Shown: one piece after another, positions 22,662 to 33,505 of the stretch
Position numbering within the stretch: the first letter of the stretch is position 1
Layout of the letters: each line of letters starts with the position of its first letter
NCBI GenBank assembly: GCA_019787685.1
Contig: JAHNUO010000009.1
Location: 558,001-622,000 of the forward strand
Length of the DNA stretch: 64,000 nucleotides
Direction: 5' to 3'
DNA from: Chiua virens
Lineage: Eukaryota; Basidiomycota; Agaricomycetes; Boletales; Boletaceae
Made by a program: the position numbers and the translations under genes
Notes under the pieces: generated by a model
What the model saw: only the letters and a program-made list of their open reading frames with translations
Database searches by the model: none
Told to the model about the DNA's origin: nothing

Positions 22662-24451
22662 ATGGACTGCCTGGAAGTGCCAGAGATCCTTCTCGAAATA
22701 TTCGAATTTGCCTTTGCTCTAGAAGACGGCTATCCAAACCTTGCAGCCCTGGCCAGGACATGCCATGCATTCTACGACCCAGCTGTTCCCCTCCTTTGGC
22801 GCACTCAATCGTCACTTGCTCCTCTCGTCCTCTGTTTCCCCTCAGATTTACTCGACGTTTCAAGAGGTGATACTAATTCACCGCTTGTGGTATGACTATC
22901 AAGTGTAACTTGTGCCAATTCTGATGGCTCTCTCCACAGACATTTGTAAAGACACCGTGCCCACAAGATTGGGAACGCCCTTTGAGATACGCGGAGCTCA
23001 TCAGAGTCATTGGTGAAACCCCCCAAATGGATGTGCAAGTGGAGAGACATATGCTCCATCCAAGCGTGCTAGAAACACTTGTGGACTCGTGCCCGGTCCT
23101 TCCATTATTTCGAAGACTTGAAGAGCTAGATCATTCTGTTCCTTCCTTCTCCGGATGGGCTTTTGATTTAAGTTGGCGACTTACGACATATTCTCAAGTC
23201 GCTTTGGAGATAGCATCTCTGTTAGATTTGTCAAACCCGGTTACACTTCGAAAGTTGAAATTAGCGTTTCGGATGCGCAAAGACACTGGCAGGGATGCCG
23301 CTTGTGCCTTATTGACGTGGGTGGTTGAGCATTATGCCACCATTGAATCACTTAACATCGTCGATGGTATACTTTCGTACTTTCCAGTTGTTGACCAACT
23401 TATTCATTCACTCGGTCCAGGTCGCACCGATCTGCAACTTTTTGACTACCTCGTCCCAATTGGATCACTCCAGAAGCTCATATCACTTACACTGTCCACC
23501 TTTGATTCCACCTTTAGTTTTGATTTACCACCCAAGATCCCGGTGGATACCTTGTTCCCTGCCATTCTCGAACTCATCCTTCGCTGGCCCTCTTCCATGA
23601 TCCTTCAGACGCTCAAGGTCATTCACTCTCCGAACTTGCGGGCGATACGGTTTAATATAAGCGAACATGAGAACGCTGGCGAACTTTGTAGATTCATAAC
23701 CTCACGTGCTGCATGGGGGCAATCTTTGCAATCAATCTCGATAACTAGCGCCCCTATACACACCCTGGATGTGGAGAATCTGCTTGGCCTCAGACACCTC
23801 CGTCATGTGTCTCTGAACTGCCTAGCTCTCGATGATAATATACTTCAACGAATGGCACAGGCTTGGCCCGCTCTAGAGTACCTCGACTTGACACGCCGTG
23901 AATATTGGACTCAGGACTCTGGCCAAGCGACATTGAACAGTGTTGGTTCGTTCTGCAGACACTGTCCCTGCCTCACTTACCTTCAAATCGAAATGGATGC
24001 CAGCCTGATCCCCCTTCTCGCCGATGTCTCAGAGACAGAGACATCACAGGGAAACTCGAGACCAGAGGCAACTCGGGATCGGCTCCACCTCGTGATTCTT
24101 CCGTCCTCTAAACTCCGAGATCCCGTCGCTGTTGCTCAATTCCTTTCGAACCTCTCCCCTCGCATCACACTTTCAATCCCAAACTTGGTTCTTTTCCATG
24201 AAAACAGAGATCATTTGTCCTCGTGGGAGAGGGTGGTTGAGATCATGGAAGAGAAGACTCACTGCTCCCCCAGAGAGCCTGAAGGTACGTTGAGTCGTTT
24301 GACGCAATCGTTATCGGGACAACTCATTTTTGTTTATTTGGATACTTCTTTTTCTCCTCTACCGTCTACTCTGATACTTGGTTACTCCTTGCACTTGCCC
24401 AAATCCTCCCGGCCACCTTGAACAGGTGCGGAGGTGGAGAGCTCCTGCTGA
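22662..24451 (+). CDS. F-box protein with leucine-rich-like repeats
   Basis: Three exons: 22662-22889, 22940-24284 and 24426-24451 (introns GTATGA...CACAG and GTACGT...AACAG) give 532 residues. The N-terminus is an F-box-like motif (VPEILLEIFEFAF, NLAALARTCHAFYDPAVPLLWR), which in SCF ubiquitin ligases binds Skp1. Downstream are irregular leucine-rich segments (HVSLNCLALDDNI, WPALEYLDLTRREYW, CPCLTYLQIEMDAS) suited to substrate capture. The last exon adds only eight residues. It is single-copy in the window, between the two duplicated blocks. The substrate cannot be told. Confidence 0.85.
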
Positions 24452-25141
24452 AAGGAGCTTTTGCCAGTGGGATTTAGATGGGCAAGAACAACAACGTTTG
24501 TATCATGCTTTTCAGACCGTGACGGGCGTCCCCCCATTCTGCTCCCCGCTTGTTTCGTACGAGTAGAGGTGTAATTTCACTCGTGAGCTAGTATCAATAT
24601 AAGCGCAAACACATACGTCGCTCTTCCTATATCCAATTAGTACTGTTCCTTACGAAGACACGACTTTGGGTACCTGCCCGAAATCATATTATGCCATACC
24701 CCCCAATGTGTGGGGATACCCATCCAACTTGCGTGTGAACAGACCCCGTGACGGCGTCGAACGATGAATATATATGAATGACAAGCATCTTCATTTATGC
24801 GTTGCAAGTCAAATTAAAGTCACTCGTCGCACGATTCACCCTTTCTCGCGAGCCGTCCAGCTGTCGTTCTAGACAGGGACGATCGAACGAGCCACAGCAT
24901 CGGAAGAAGCAACTTGAAGGCACCATTTTAGAGGGCCAAACGAGCTAATGAACGCAACAAACCAATATGCCAGTGTAAGATCCCGACAGGATAACGACCC
25001 GTCCTCCAAACCATTCAATCACCGCTTGCCAGATCGTGATCCAGAATGTTCATTAAAGCCACCCGGGATCGCAAAACCTCGACTCTGGTCCTCGAGGGTC
25101 CTAGTTCATGCACCGCGATGGCGCGACCGTTGCTGCTGGGC
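24452..25141. other. Intergenic spacer
   Basis: No supported gene. Short ORFs lack splice context or family resemblance. Confidence 0.45.
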
Positions 25142-25700
25142 TCAAAGATATTGCTGAGCGTACGTCGGTGTCGAGGGTGTGGTTACGGGCGTTGGTTGCC
25201 TGTTCCTTAATGGTGTCGATTGCCAAGAGCTAGCAGCCGAGGATTTCCCATGGGTGTGTTGCAAACATTCGTGTTGTCCGCTCGCGAGCAACGCCAGCCC
25301 TATTGCACCATGATCACCCGAATGCTGGTAGTGATACCGAAGCCCATTCATATTCTTATACCGCCGCTGGCAATCACCAACACCGCAGGCAACGGGACGG
25401 AGCCGGCGTTCAGCCTCGCGTTCGACCTCACGCATCTCACCCTCAGTGATAGCATTTTTGTTGCTAGGAGCGTTTGAACTTGCTCGAGGTCTTTGGGTGG
25501 AGCAAAATTGCAGCTTCCGTGGATCATGTGGTACTTGAGCCCATTTGCCTGCTTGTAGCTCTTATTGCAATTGGGTTTTGGACACCGGAAAGGCTTTGAA
25601 AGCAGCAACGACGAAGCGGGACGGGAGAGAGTCGTGCTAGCGCGAGAGCCATTATGTTGGGACGACGACGCCTTTCCGGACGCGGGTGCATCGAAAGATT
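25142..25700 (-). pseudogene. C2H2 zinc-finger protein (SFP1-type) pseudogene
   Basis: A Ser-rich linker leads to a finger FRCPKPNCNKSYKQANGLKYH, then KDLEQVQTLLATK. In a shifted frame follow MREVEREAERRLRPVACG and a second finger, CGVGDCQRRYKNMNGLRYHYQH, and a Thr/Pro/Gln tail with a stop at 25142. Two widely spaced fingers with NGLKYH are typical of fungal SFP1-like regulators. The frames join only if one A is added to the short A run near 25452-25457, so a 1-nt deletion broke the gene. The N-terminal part is cut where block A' begins. Confidence 0.7.
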
Positions 25701-25845
25701 GAGAGGCAATGGAAGCTCAGCTCTACCTCAAGGACTACCAATCATACCTTCTTTCCTATGTCATTTCATCGGCGCCTACACTGTACCCATGCAAGTCCAT
25801 CTTTGTATCTGTTCTGTATCTTTCGCTGACGTTCATCTCCTTGCA

Positions 25846-26080
25846 GGAATCGCTCGTCAAGACAGCGCCGTCGCTGAGCCACTTCAAAGCTCTCTGCTAC
25901 CTCACATTCGTGGCCCGGCTCGCTCTCGACGGAGGACGAATCCGAGATCGCGACACTGGCACAAAGCATGTCCGACACTCCAGACGATCATCCTCCCCAA
26001 GGGCGTCGTGTGGAGGTACGCTGACGGACAATGGGTGTCGTTGCAGGACAGGCCAAACGCATTCGCAGGTAGGTTATGAA
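25846..26080 (+). pseudogene. F-box/LRR-like orphan exon, second copy (decayed)
   Basis: Same acceptor and start (ESLVKTAPSLSHFKALCYL) as the exon at 13882, but indels shift the frame in the middle, while the end still reads PNAFAG. Confidence 0.4.
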
Positions 26081-27102
26081 ATAATATGGCATGTACCTTT
26101 AGGAAAACAATTCGAATACAAGATGCCCACTCGTTCGGAAAGGGCGCGGATGGTGAAACGTTCCGATGTGTTCATGATGTGGACGATCAAACATTGCTCG
26201 CTTTGAGACATCGTGTTCGACGAGCGAAAAGATGATGCACGACCGTGAAGGTTGCATGTTCGCAGCACCAGAAACATCAGCGACAAGCCTCTGTGACAAA
26301 GTATATGTTACAGGTCTCGAACATTAACAACAGGCGCATTCTGACACGCGCAGGGTGAGTGTGCTAATGAGAGTCAACCGTTCGCCTATAATCCCTATCC
26401 CCTCCACAAACCCTTCACAAACCCTTCCTCTTTGACCGCGATGACCTGTCTCATGGCTTTCGGTCGCTTCTAAAATCTCTGCAAAGTCCGGACACCGCAA
26501 GGTCAGGTAAAGGACACATCGGATGTTCCCATGTTGCACAAACCTCCTCGTCCGTGGTCCCTTCCTGTCTGGCACCAAACGAGCCGGCACCGTTCTCCCG
26601 GGTTTGGCTTCTACCAAAGAAATAAGGCGGCATGTATAGGTATCATACTTGCACCAAGATGGACAAACGATGTCAAGGCCTGTGCGGTGCGTGCGCGTTC
26701 CCTCTGATCCCCGCGATTCTCGATATGTCGCGGCAGATTTCCAACTCCTAGATCAAGTCTTGCCATCACTAGATCAACGACGGAAACTACAGCAATCGAT
26801 AAGAGAGTTCATTGAGATAAGAAAAGGCACCGAGCACAGGAGGCAGGGTTCCGATAAGAGACACATACGCAAAGGCTTCTGCAAATAAACCACCACGTAT
26901 CTTTGCTGTTGCCGCTGCAGCAATGTTTCCTGGCATACGCTGGCCTTCTAATAAGAGTGAGTAGGTTTGCGTGATCACTGAGAGTGCGATGCTGATGAAA
27001 ACCTAAGAATCAGATGGAGGTACTTCATTTCACTTCAGTGATGCTTACCGAGCTTAATAAAGACTAATCCAAGGGAGGGTTGGAAACTCGGGGACCCAAG
27101 CA

Positions 27103-29458
27103 TTGGGGGAAAGAGACTCCGACCTCACCAACCAGGGAGATGTCGCAAAAGGCGCACTCGAAATTGATGGGAGAGATAAAATACATTCACTCGCATTCCC
27201 CATGGAGGGCAAACACATTGTGAGTGGAGGAAGGGAAAAAATGGTTCGACGATGGCAATTGGAGGATGGTATGGAATTTGGAACACCAATGGATGCGGGG
27301 AGTTGGGCTAACAGCATCGCCGTATCAAGTGACGGGAAGTGGATCGTAGGTGGGGCAGGTTCGGGACATTTGAGGATGTGGAGTGTGCAGAGCCACGAGC
27401 AAGTGGCCGGGTTCAAAGGACACACGGAAGCAGTCGGAGCTGTCGATATCTCGGCCGACGGGACAAAAATCGCCAGTGGATCGTACGACAAGACTGCCTG
27501 CATCTGGAAGCGGTCAACTGGCGAACGACTGCTAACGCTGGAACACAGCAACTGGGTGGATGCAGTGAAATTCTCACCCGACGGAAGCCTTCTCGCCACT
27601 GCTACCTGGCGTCGCTCTGTTCGCGTCTACAACACTGAGGATGGCCGTCTCGCTGCTGAATTTCCAATCAACATTGGCTCAGAGTTTAATCAATCCCTTG
27701 CATGGAACGATGAACAACACCTCTACGTCATTTCTTGGGACGGCAACATCCACTACCTCGACATATCCACCAGAGAACACTCTCAAAATGGCCCATTCGC
27801 ACCGACAGCACCGGAAAATGGGGGTGCATCGCTCTGCCACGCAATCGCAGATTCATCACAGCCTCTTCCGAAGCCTCCATGTCGTTCTGGGATACAACAG
27901 CCCGCACGAAAATAGGATCCGACATCGAGTACAATGACACAATATGGGCAATGGTAATTTCGGAAAACTATGATATTGCAATTGGTCAGGGCAAGACAAT
28001 CGTTGTTCGGAAACTTGGTGAAATCCTCCCACTTCACTATGTCAGTGTAAGTGTATCTGCATCAACATGCTCGACCTCGATTGCAACTGACAACCCTCGT
28101 ACGCAGGACGAGCAGTCAAGTACGTTCACCGTTCAACTTGGTCTAAACGTTGATGCCAGTTTTCTGACACATGAGGCGCAGTCGCGCGAACTAGCCTCGG
28201 CACAAAACGAGCTTGAGACATTAAAGACGACCAAGGAAGCCAATGGTCGCCAAATAGTCGCACTTACTCGTGAAGTGGACCAGTGGAAACAGTCTGATGC
28301 GATCAAGGGTCGTAAAATTGATACTTTTACCACCGAAGTGGACCGCTGGAAGCGCTCTGATGCCGAAAAAGCAGTGGAACTCGCCGCTGCGCACGAGGAG
28401 CTCGAGGAGCGCCGTCGCGATTCGGAGGAGCTCATCGCCGTCCGCGAAGAGCTCCACTTATCTCAATCTCAAATCATCACGATCCGGAAATGGTACGACG
28501 ACCAGTTTAGACAACTCAAGTCTATCGTCGAGGAAAGTCAGCGTGTTCTATTTCCCGTGCAGAATTTCGTTACCAAGGCGGACGCACGTGCGGAGCTGAA
28601 TATCGTCGAGACACTCCATCGGCTCAACGAGAGCATTGATTGGAGTTCTACATTCATCGCAGATCGTGTCATCCATAATTTCCAGCCCCGTGCTACAAGC
28701 CCGACGGAGGAACAAGCTTCTATTGCGAAGAGGGTCGCAGAATCTATCGGACAATCCCTTGTGAACCGGTTACGGAGCACCTCACGCGCTGAGGTCGTTG
28801 CGTATCTTCCAGTCGCATTCCGAGCGTACCTCATCTACCATCTATGCGGGATCATGTCCTCGTGGTCCACAGAGAGCGGATATAACCGGTTTATTCGTGA
28901 GATTTACGAATCCGTGCGGAAATCGGGTGAGGAATCAAGTTTAAAACACACGCAACCGTTCCACTAACGCTAGGGATAGAATCCCAAACGAAGTCAGGGA
29001 GTTGGCGATCCTTGACTTATGCCACCATCTCACCTACCTGTGCCAGCAACCCAGATAGGTTCATGTCGTCGACAATGGACGGTCTGTCTGAGATTGTTGT
29101 CACAGCTGGTTGCGCCCCATCTGTCTCCGCCGCCAATGCAATCATCTCGACGAAGTTCTACAGAAGGATATCTTTCCTCCTTGCGACCGCGGGACAGCTC
29201 ACTAAATCGATCATGGATGCCTTGTCGGGCGATTATAGAGTCGAAGCTATTCGTTCAGCCAATATTTTCGATGAGAGAACCATGGATATCGAGTCGAGTG
29301 GTCAAGGGATAAAGGCGACGAGCCAGTTACAGTATGTGTTGTGTACGACTCAGTTCGGGTTGTCGAAGGAGGTCATTACGCAGTCGAAAGTCGGACCGAA
29401 GAAGAAGAATACGGTGACGGTGACGAACATAGTCAAGGCAAAGGTTCTCGCAGCGTGA
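27103..29458 (+). pseudogene. WD40/coiled-coil protein, paralog 3 (frameshift plus exon-boundary deletion)
   Basis: WD40 sequence runs in frame from 27103 to about 27775, where GAGAACAC replaces the GAGAAACAC of paralogs 2 and 4; this 1-nt loss shifts the frame. The microexon survives at 28107-28119. However, about 85 bp covering the next acceptor and the start of the coiled-coil exon (present in paralog 1) are gone near 28170. The C-terminal exons (about 28176-28926 and 28974-29458) remain open and nearly identical to paralog 1. If the two short introns are retained the 3' half stays in frame (ORF 27735-28967), so a partial product is conceivable. Confidence 0.75.
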
Positions 29459-29798
29459 GTGAGATCGGTCCCGTACCGTCTCACAAATTCCGTTTCTACA
29501 TGTCTGTCTTGGGTCCGTCTATTTTTGACTATCCTGTTTTCCTAGATTTTTTAAAAAGAAATTGGTGCGGTACTCATTGTGTTTGTATGGTTCGAGTGCA
29601 CTGCACGCGCCTGCTAAATTGTAGTACCACTGGCATTTTTATCACTTGCAGTTCCGAATACTTATTACCATGCTGTTGTTCGCTCCACTGCGTCACGTCA
29701 GATATGCACAGTACCGCGGCGTGCATCACACTGCGAAGAATGTGCCCATGGGGGCCTTTACTTGACACCCACAACGTTGTCTAGGTCGAAAACTCAGA

Positions 29799-29805
29799 GG
29801 TCATG
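29799..29805. repeat. Left target-site duplication GGTCATG
   Basis: Identical to 37334-37340; the uninterrupted A/B junction near 18011-18017 carries the single-copy site as GGTTATG. Confidence 0.85.
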
Positions 29806-29845
29806 CCCAGTGAACTTTGGTTGTTGCGTGGTGTGACCGGATATC
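29806..29845 (+). repeat. Left 40-bp terminal inverted repeat
   Basis: Pairs with 37294-37333 with two mismatches. Confidence 0.88.
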
Positions 29846-30924
29846 GCCGGATCTCATCCATCTTGTCGCAGTTTTGTGGTTGATATCTGATGATATCGTC
29901 TCTATAGAATGTCCCGAATCCAAGATTTGTAATCTCATGGGGCATTGTTACTTATCATCTCGTCTAAACATCAGATTAAAAATAAGATCTCGTGAGATCT
30001 GCACCCATCGTTCCATCCCTCCCTTTCATATTGTCCTATCTCACCGTATATAATCTCCTATGACCACACATTTCCGTTTCATATCTCGCTAGATCTCATC
30101 ACATCACACCAGACACGTTATACCGCACAAAAAATGATTTAGAATTACTAATACGTACATATTAGGCGGCTCTAAAACAAAAAAAAGCGGCAGCGGACGG
30201 GGATAGCAGCGGGTTATGGAACGACTCGGACGACAGCAGGGCGGATGCCAAGAACAAAAATGGATGAAAACGATAGCCCGAAAACGATGCAGAGACGAGA
30301 CAGTGGTCTAAAGTGGCAAGAACGAGGGCGGACGATGGGAGAGCAGTGCAGAGAGGCGAGAATGATGTTGATGAAGCCAGATGATGGGAGAGCGATGTAA
30401 TGGCGAGAGCGAGAGCAGAGGATACGAGAATGAGACCATGCGGGAGCGAGACCATGTAAGAGCAAGCGAGAGCGAGGACGAGACCATGCGAAAACAAGAG
30501 CAGACGACGCAAGAGTGAAAGCAGGTGATGCGAGAACCAAAGTGATGTGAGAACCAAGGCGATACGAAAACAACTTGCAGAGTGACGACAATGAGAGCGG
30601 ACGATGTGAAAACGAGAGCAATTCGGAGCCATTTAGTGAATCTTTCCGACCAACGTAGTCTTGTTCCAGCTGTTGTTTGCGACCTGGATGGCTGTCATTA
30701 ACATATGCCACTATACAATCGATGACCTACCAATTCCGTTGCCTCTTTATCATATGCCTGTTCGATACATAGCACGTTAGCACTGAAATCAATGATATAA
30801 ACCTACCGTGCGTTGGGCATCATTCAGATTGACGTAATACTGATTGAATTCAGCTAAGGTTCCGTCGGTCGTGTCTTTGAAAGCTTTGAGCCAACGATGG
30901 GCACATAGGTTCCTAGGAGCAGGA
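29846..30924. other. Left subterminal region of the transposon
   Basis: No gene. From about 30280 to 30620 it is a purine-rich, degenerate short-period repeat (GCGAGAGCGAG, GAGACCATGCG, GACGATG variants). Long minus-strand ORFs here are Ser/Leu-rich shadows of it. Confidence 0.6.
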
Positions 30925-32668
30925 TCAATATATATTTCGTGACAATTCCAACACTTGCCGTCCGTTCTTCCCAGGACCAGGTCGCATTTTTGTCGGCTTC
31001 TTTGTCTTCGTCATGGCTGGTTGTTTGGAGGTAGCGACTCCAAGCGAGTCATCGTTCTCAACAGCCGGAGTATGACCCAGAGCTTGTGAAGCCGAGCCGT
31101 TTGCTTGTTCCACAATGACATTGATGGTGGTCTGCGACTCTGTCGAATCAGTGCTCTCTTGGATAGAATTCGGATTCTGATTCAGCAACAGCAAGGTTGA
31201 AGCGGAACCAGGTGCGGGCGAGTTATATTGTGTTGCTTCAGGGATCTCGATGCCGAGCGCGGAGGCAACACGTGCCAAGTCATTTCTAACACAACATCAG
31301 TCGAGAATTCTATATCTAAAAGAACTCACAATGGATTAACGGGCTCTGCATCATTGTCATCTTTTCCTGACTCGGATGCTACTTCGACTGGTTCCGGTCC
31401 TCCGGAGGTACGCATTTCAACTCGTTGAGTTACTTGAGTATGCGTGAGTTGTGCTTCAGTTGTTGTGCCGTCATCTTCACTCGATGGTGCCGGTTTGACA
31501 GTTTTCTCTCGTTCAGGAACTGGAATTGGTCGATGAGTGACTTGTGCTTCAGAGGGAATCGTCATGCCTTTATCTTCAATCAATAGTACTGGTGCGACAG
31601 TCTTGTATTGTTCAGACACTGGAACTGCCAGTGGTCGACATTAGATGGGAAAAGTAGAGAACGGACACGCACCTTGTTGCTTTGATAGCGGCATGGCATC
31701 CTCCTCCTCCTTCCCTATACCCTTCGAATCCCTTTTCCGTTTGCGTTCCTCTTTCGAAATAAGATTCCCCTGCTTGTCCAAATTCGTTGCTTTCCATGCT
31801 AGGTAGGTAGAACGACTCAGCTTGTCAAGCTTCCATCCATCCTGAGCACATTTGAAAAGCAGGTGCGCTTCCTCGACAAATGCATGATAGAACTTGCGAG
31901 AGCTTCCTTCCAGTTCGCCATATACTTGAGGAGCACGATGGGCACGGGCAAGTTCTTGCCAGGCACTGCGCATACAAAGACGTATTGCCCTAATTTTCTC
32001 TGCTGAAGCGATGGTTCCTTCTTCTTCTTCGATGTAGGGTACTTGTCCAGAGTGGAAAGTGGTGCGTTGTGCCTCTGGGCTATCATACCAATCGTCGAAG
32101 TCCTTCGCAGTCCAGAATTTGATCTTGCCCTGGGTCGATTCCCTTGTTGGACGAGAACTAGCCTGAGTGCTCATAGGAATCTTGGAGGTCATGGGAGAGA
32201 CAAGCTCTGGGTCGATAAACGTGTCGGTATTTTTGTAATTGAGTACATCACTTAGATAGTTCTGTGTTAATAGTACAACCTTGGTTTGGAAGGAATAAAA
32301 CTTACCGGAGGGTATCACGCTCGCTACTAATCTTGACGAGCTCTAACTCGAGCCGTTTTATGTGTTCCCGTGCCATATGGAGCTCGTGTATGTAGTCTAT
32401 AGGTGGCAAGTGGTGGCCCGAGTGGCCATATCCACCCTAGCGACCAGGTGCGAATCTATAATAAGATCAGCTGAGATAGATTACTCACCTTTACAAGAGA
32501 GTCGATAAGATCTGGGGAAACGTTTTCGGGTCCAGTCGATGACAGTGATGCTGTTGCTGGTGTCTTTGATGAGTGCCATCGAGGTTGTGAAGGTGGTGGT
32601 GCATCATTTTCCGATAGAGAAGGGCTGGAAGAAAGCAAAGGCACTTGAAATGAGTGTTGTGCAGGCAT
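30925..32668 (-). CDS. Accessory protein 1 of the Plavaka-like element
   Basis: At least five minus-strand exons join cleanly. The first is a Ser/Pro-rich exon from ATG 32668 ending DLIDSLVK. The second is a coiled-coil exon (PPIDYIHELHMAREHIKRLE, ending ERDTLR, donor GTAAGT). The third runs NYLSDVLNYKN through KIKFWTAKDFDDWY, RSAWQELARAHRAPQVYG, FVEEAHLLFKCAQDGWKL and a basic KEERKRKRDSK. The last two are acidic, Thr/Ser/Glu-rich and end at 30925. The AWxxLxxxxxAPxxxGxL...GWKL pattern resembles, from memory, uncharacterised proteins repeated in basidiomycete genomes. Position inside the inverted ends argues it is element cargo or a transposition partner. Function unknown. Confidence 0.65.
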
Positions 32669-32764
32669 TCACATGGTGGCAGGAAGAAAGAAGTGACGCG
32701 TCACAGCGTCACATAAGAATCTGATTCTCAGTTATGTGAACCAGCTTAACCCCAAAACACTATC

Positions 32765-33376
32765 ATGCCCAATACCCTCGAGATCGCAGTTCCTCTCAAA
32801 CACCCTGAAGACACTTATTCATTCACATTCGAACCAGAATTCCCTGGTCGTTTGGTATGTTCTGCTTCTTTTAGACGCATACATTCACCCTATTCATACA
32901 GACAATACAAGTGACATCTTCTCGTGTCAATATCGTCACTGATGTTATCGTTCCTCATGCTGTCAAGAAGGAACATGTCAAAGTAGCTGTTACCCCACCT
33001 CCTCAGGCTGCCAGTGTCCTCGGTAAACGTACATACCCTTCCAGTGTGTAATCCAAGCCATCTCTTGTACCTGTTCACTAACAATCATGTAGATCCTAAT
33101 GATGGTAGCCTAACTGAACCCGAGTCCACAGAGCCTACTCCCAAAAAGACTGTCATCATGTCTGCTTCTACATCCATGTCTATGTCCAAGCACGATATCA
33201 GCACGCAGCCAACAGAGTGGCTTCAGGCCGGCGCAAGTTCTAAGGCTAGCAATCATGGTGGTATCAACAAGGTAAGTACACACTATGCATATGCTTGAGT
33301 AAACTCACATCTAAGTCGTTTATACTAGGAAAACTTGTACAAATATGAGAAACCGGTTGCAAAATGTCACAAGTAG
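32765..33376 (+). CDS. Accessory protein 2 of the Plavaka-like element, 145 aa
   Basis: Four small exons (32765-32854, 32902-33022, 33093-33271, 33329-33376) with GTATGT, GTAAAC and GTAAGT donors and CAG/TAG acceptors join in frame. The product starts MPNTLEIAVPLKHPEDT, has a beta-like TIQVTSSRVNIVTDVIVPHA stretch, a Ser/Met-rich middle (MSASTSMSMSKHD) and ends VAKCHK. It is divergent from accessory gene 1, with 96 bp between starts, so they may share a promoter. No domain is recognised. Confidence 0.6.
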
Positions 33377-33505
33377 ATGGAGTGAGAGTCATGGTGACGG
33401 TCTGTAGGATTAGCCAGATTCATTTGGGACATGCTCGGAGTACTAGAATAAATTGTCATATTGTTTTTCTGTCTGAACGAATGTCAGAGCTACACCGGGG
33501 TGAAT

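Larger units (their letters stand above)
25783..29805 (+). repeat. Segmental duplication block A'
   Basis: Second copy of block A, ending at CAGAGGTCATG where the 7.5-kb transposon is inserted. It contains the decayed F-box-like exon and WD40 paralog 3. Its last 1.5 kb is almost identical to block A, implying recent duplication or conversion. Confidence 0.78.

Noticed and set aside
30162..30711. Ser/Leu-rich minus ORFs of 156-165 codons
   Set aside because: Complement of a purine-rich degenerate repeat in the transposon subterminal region.
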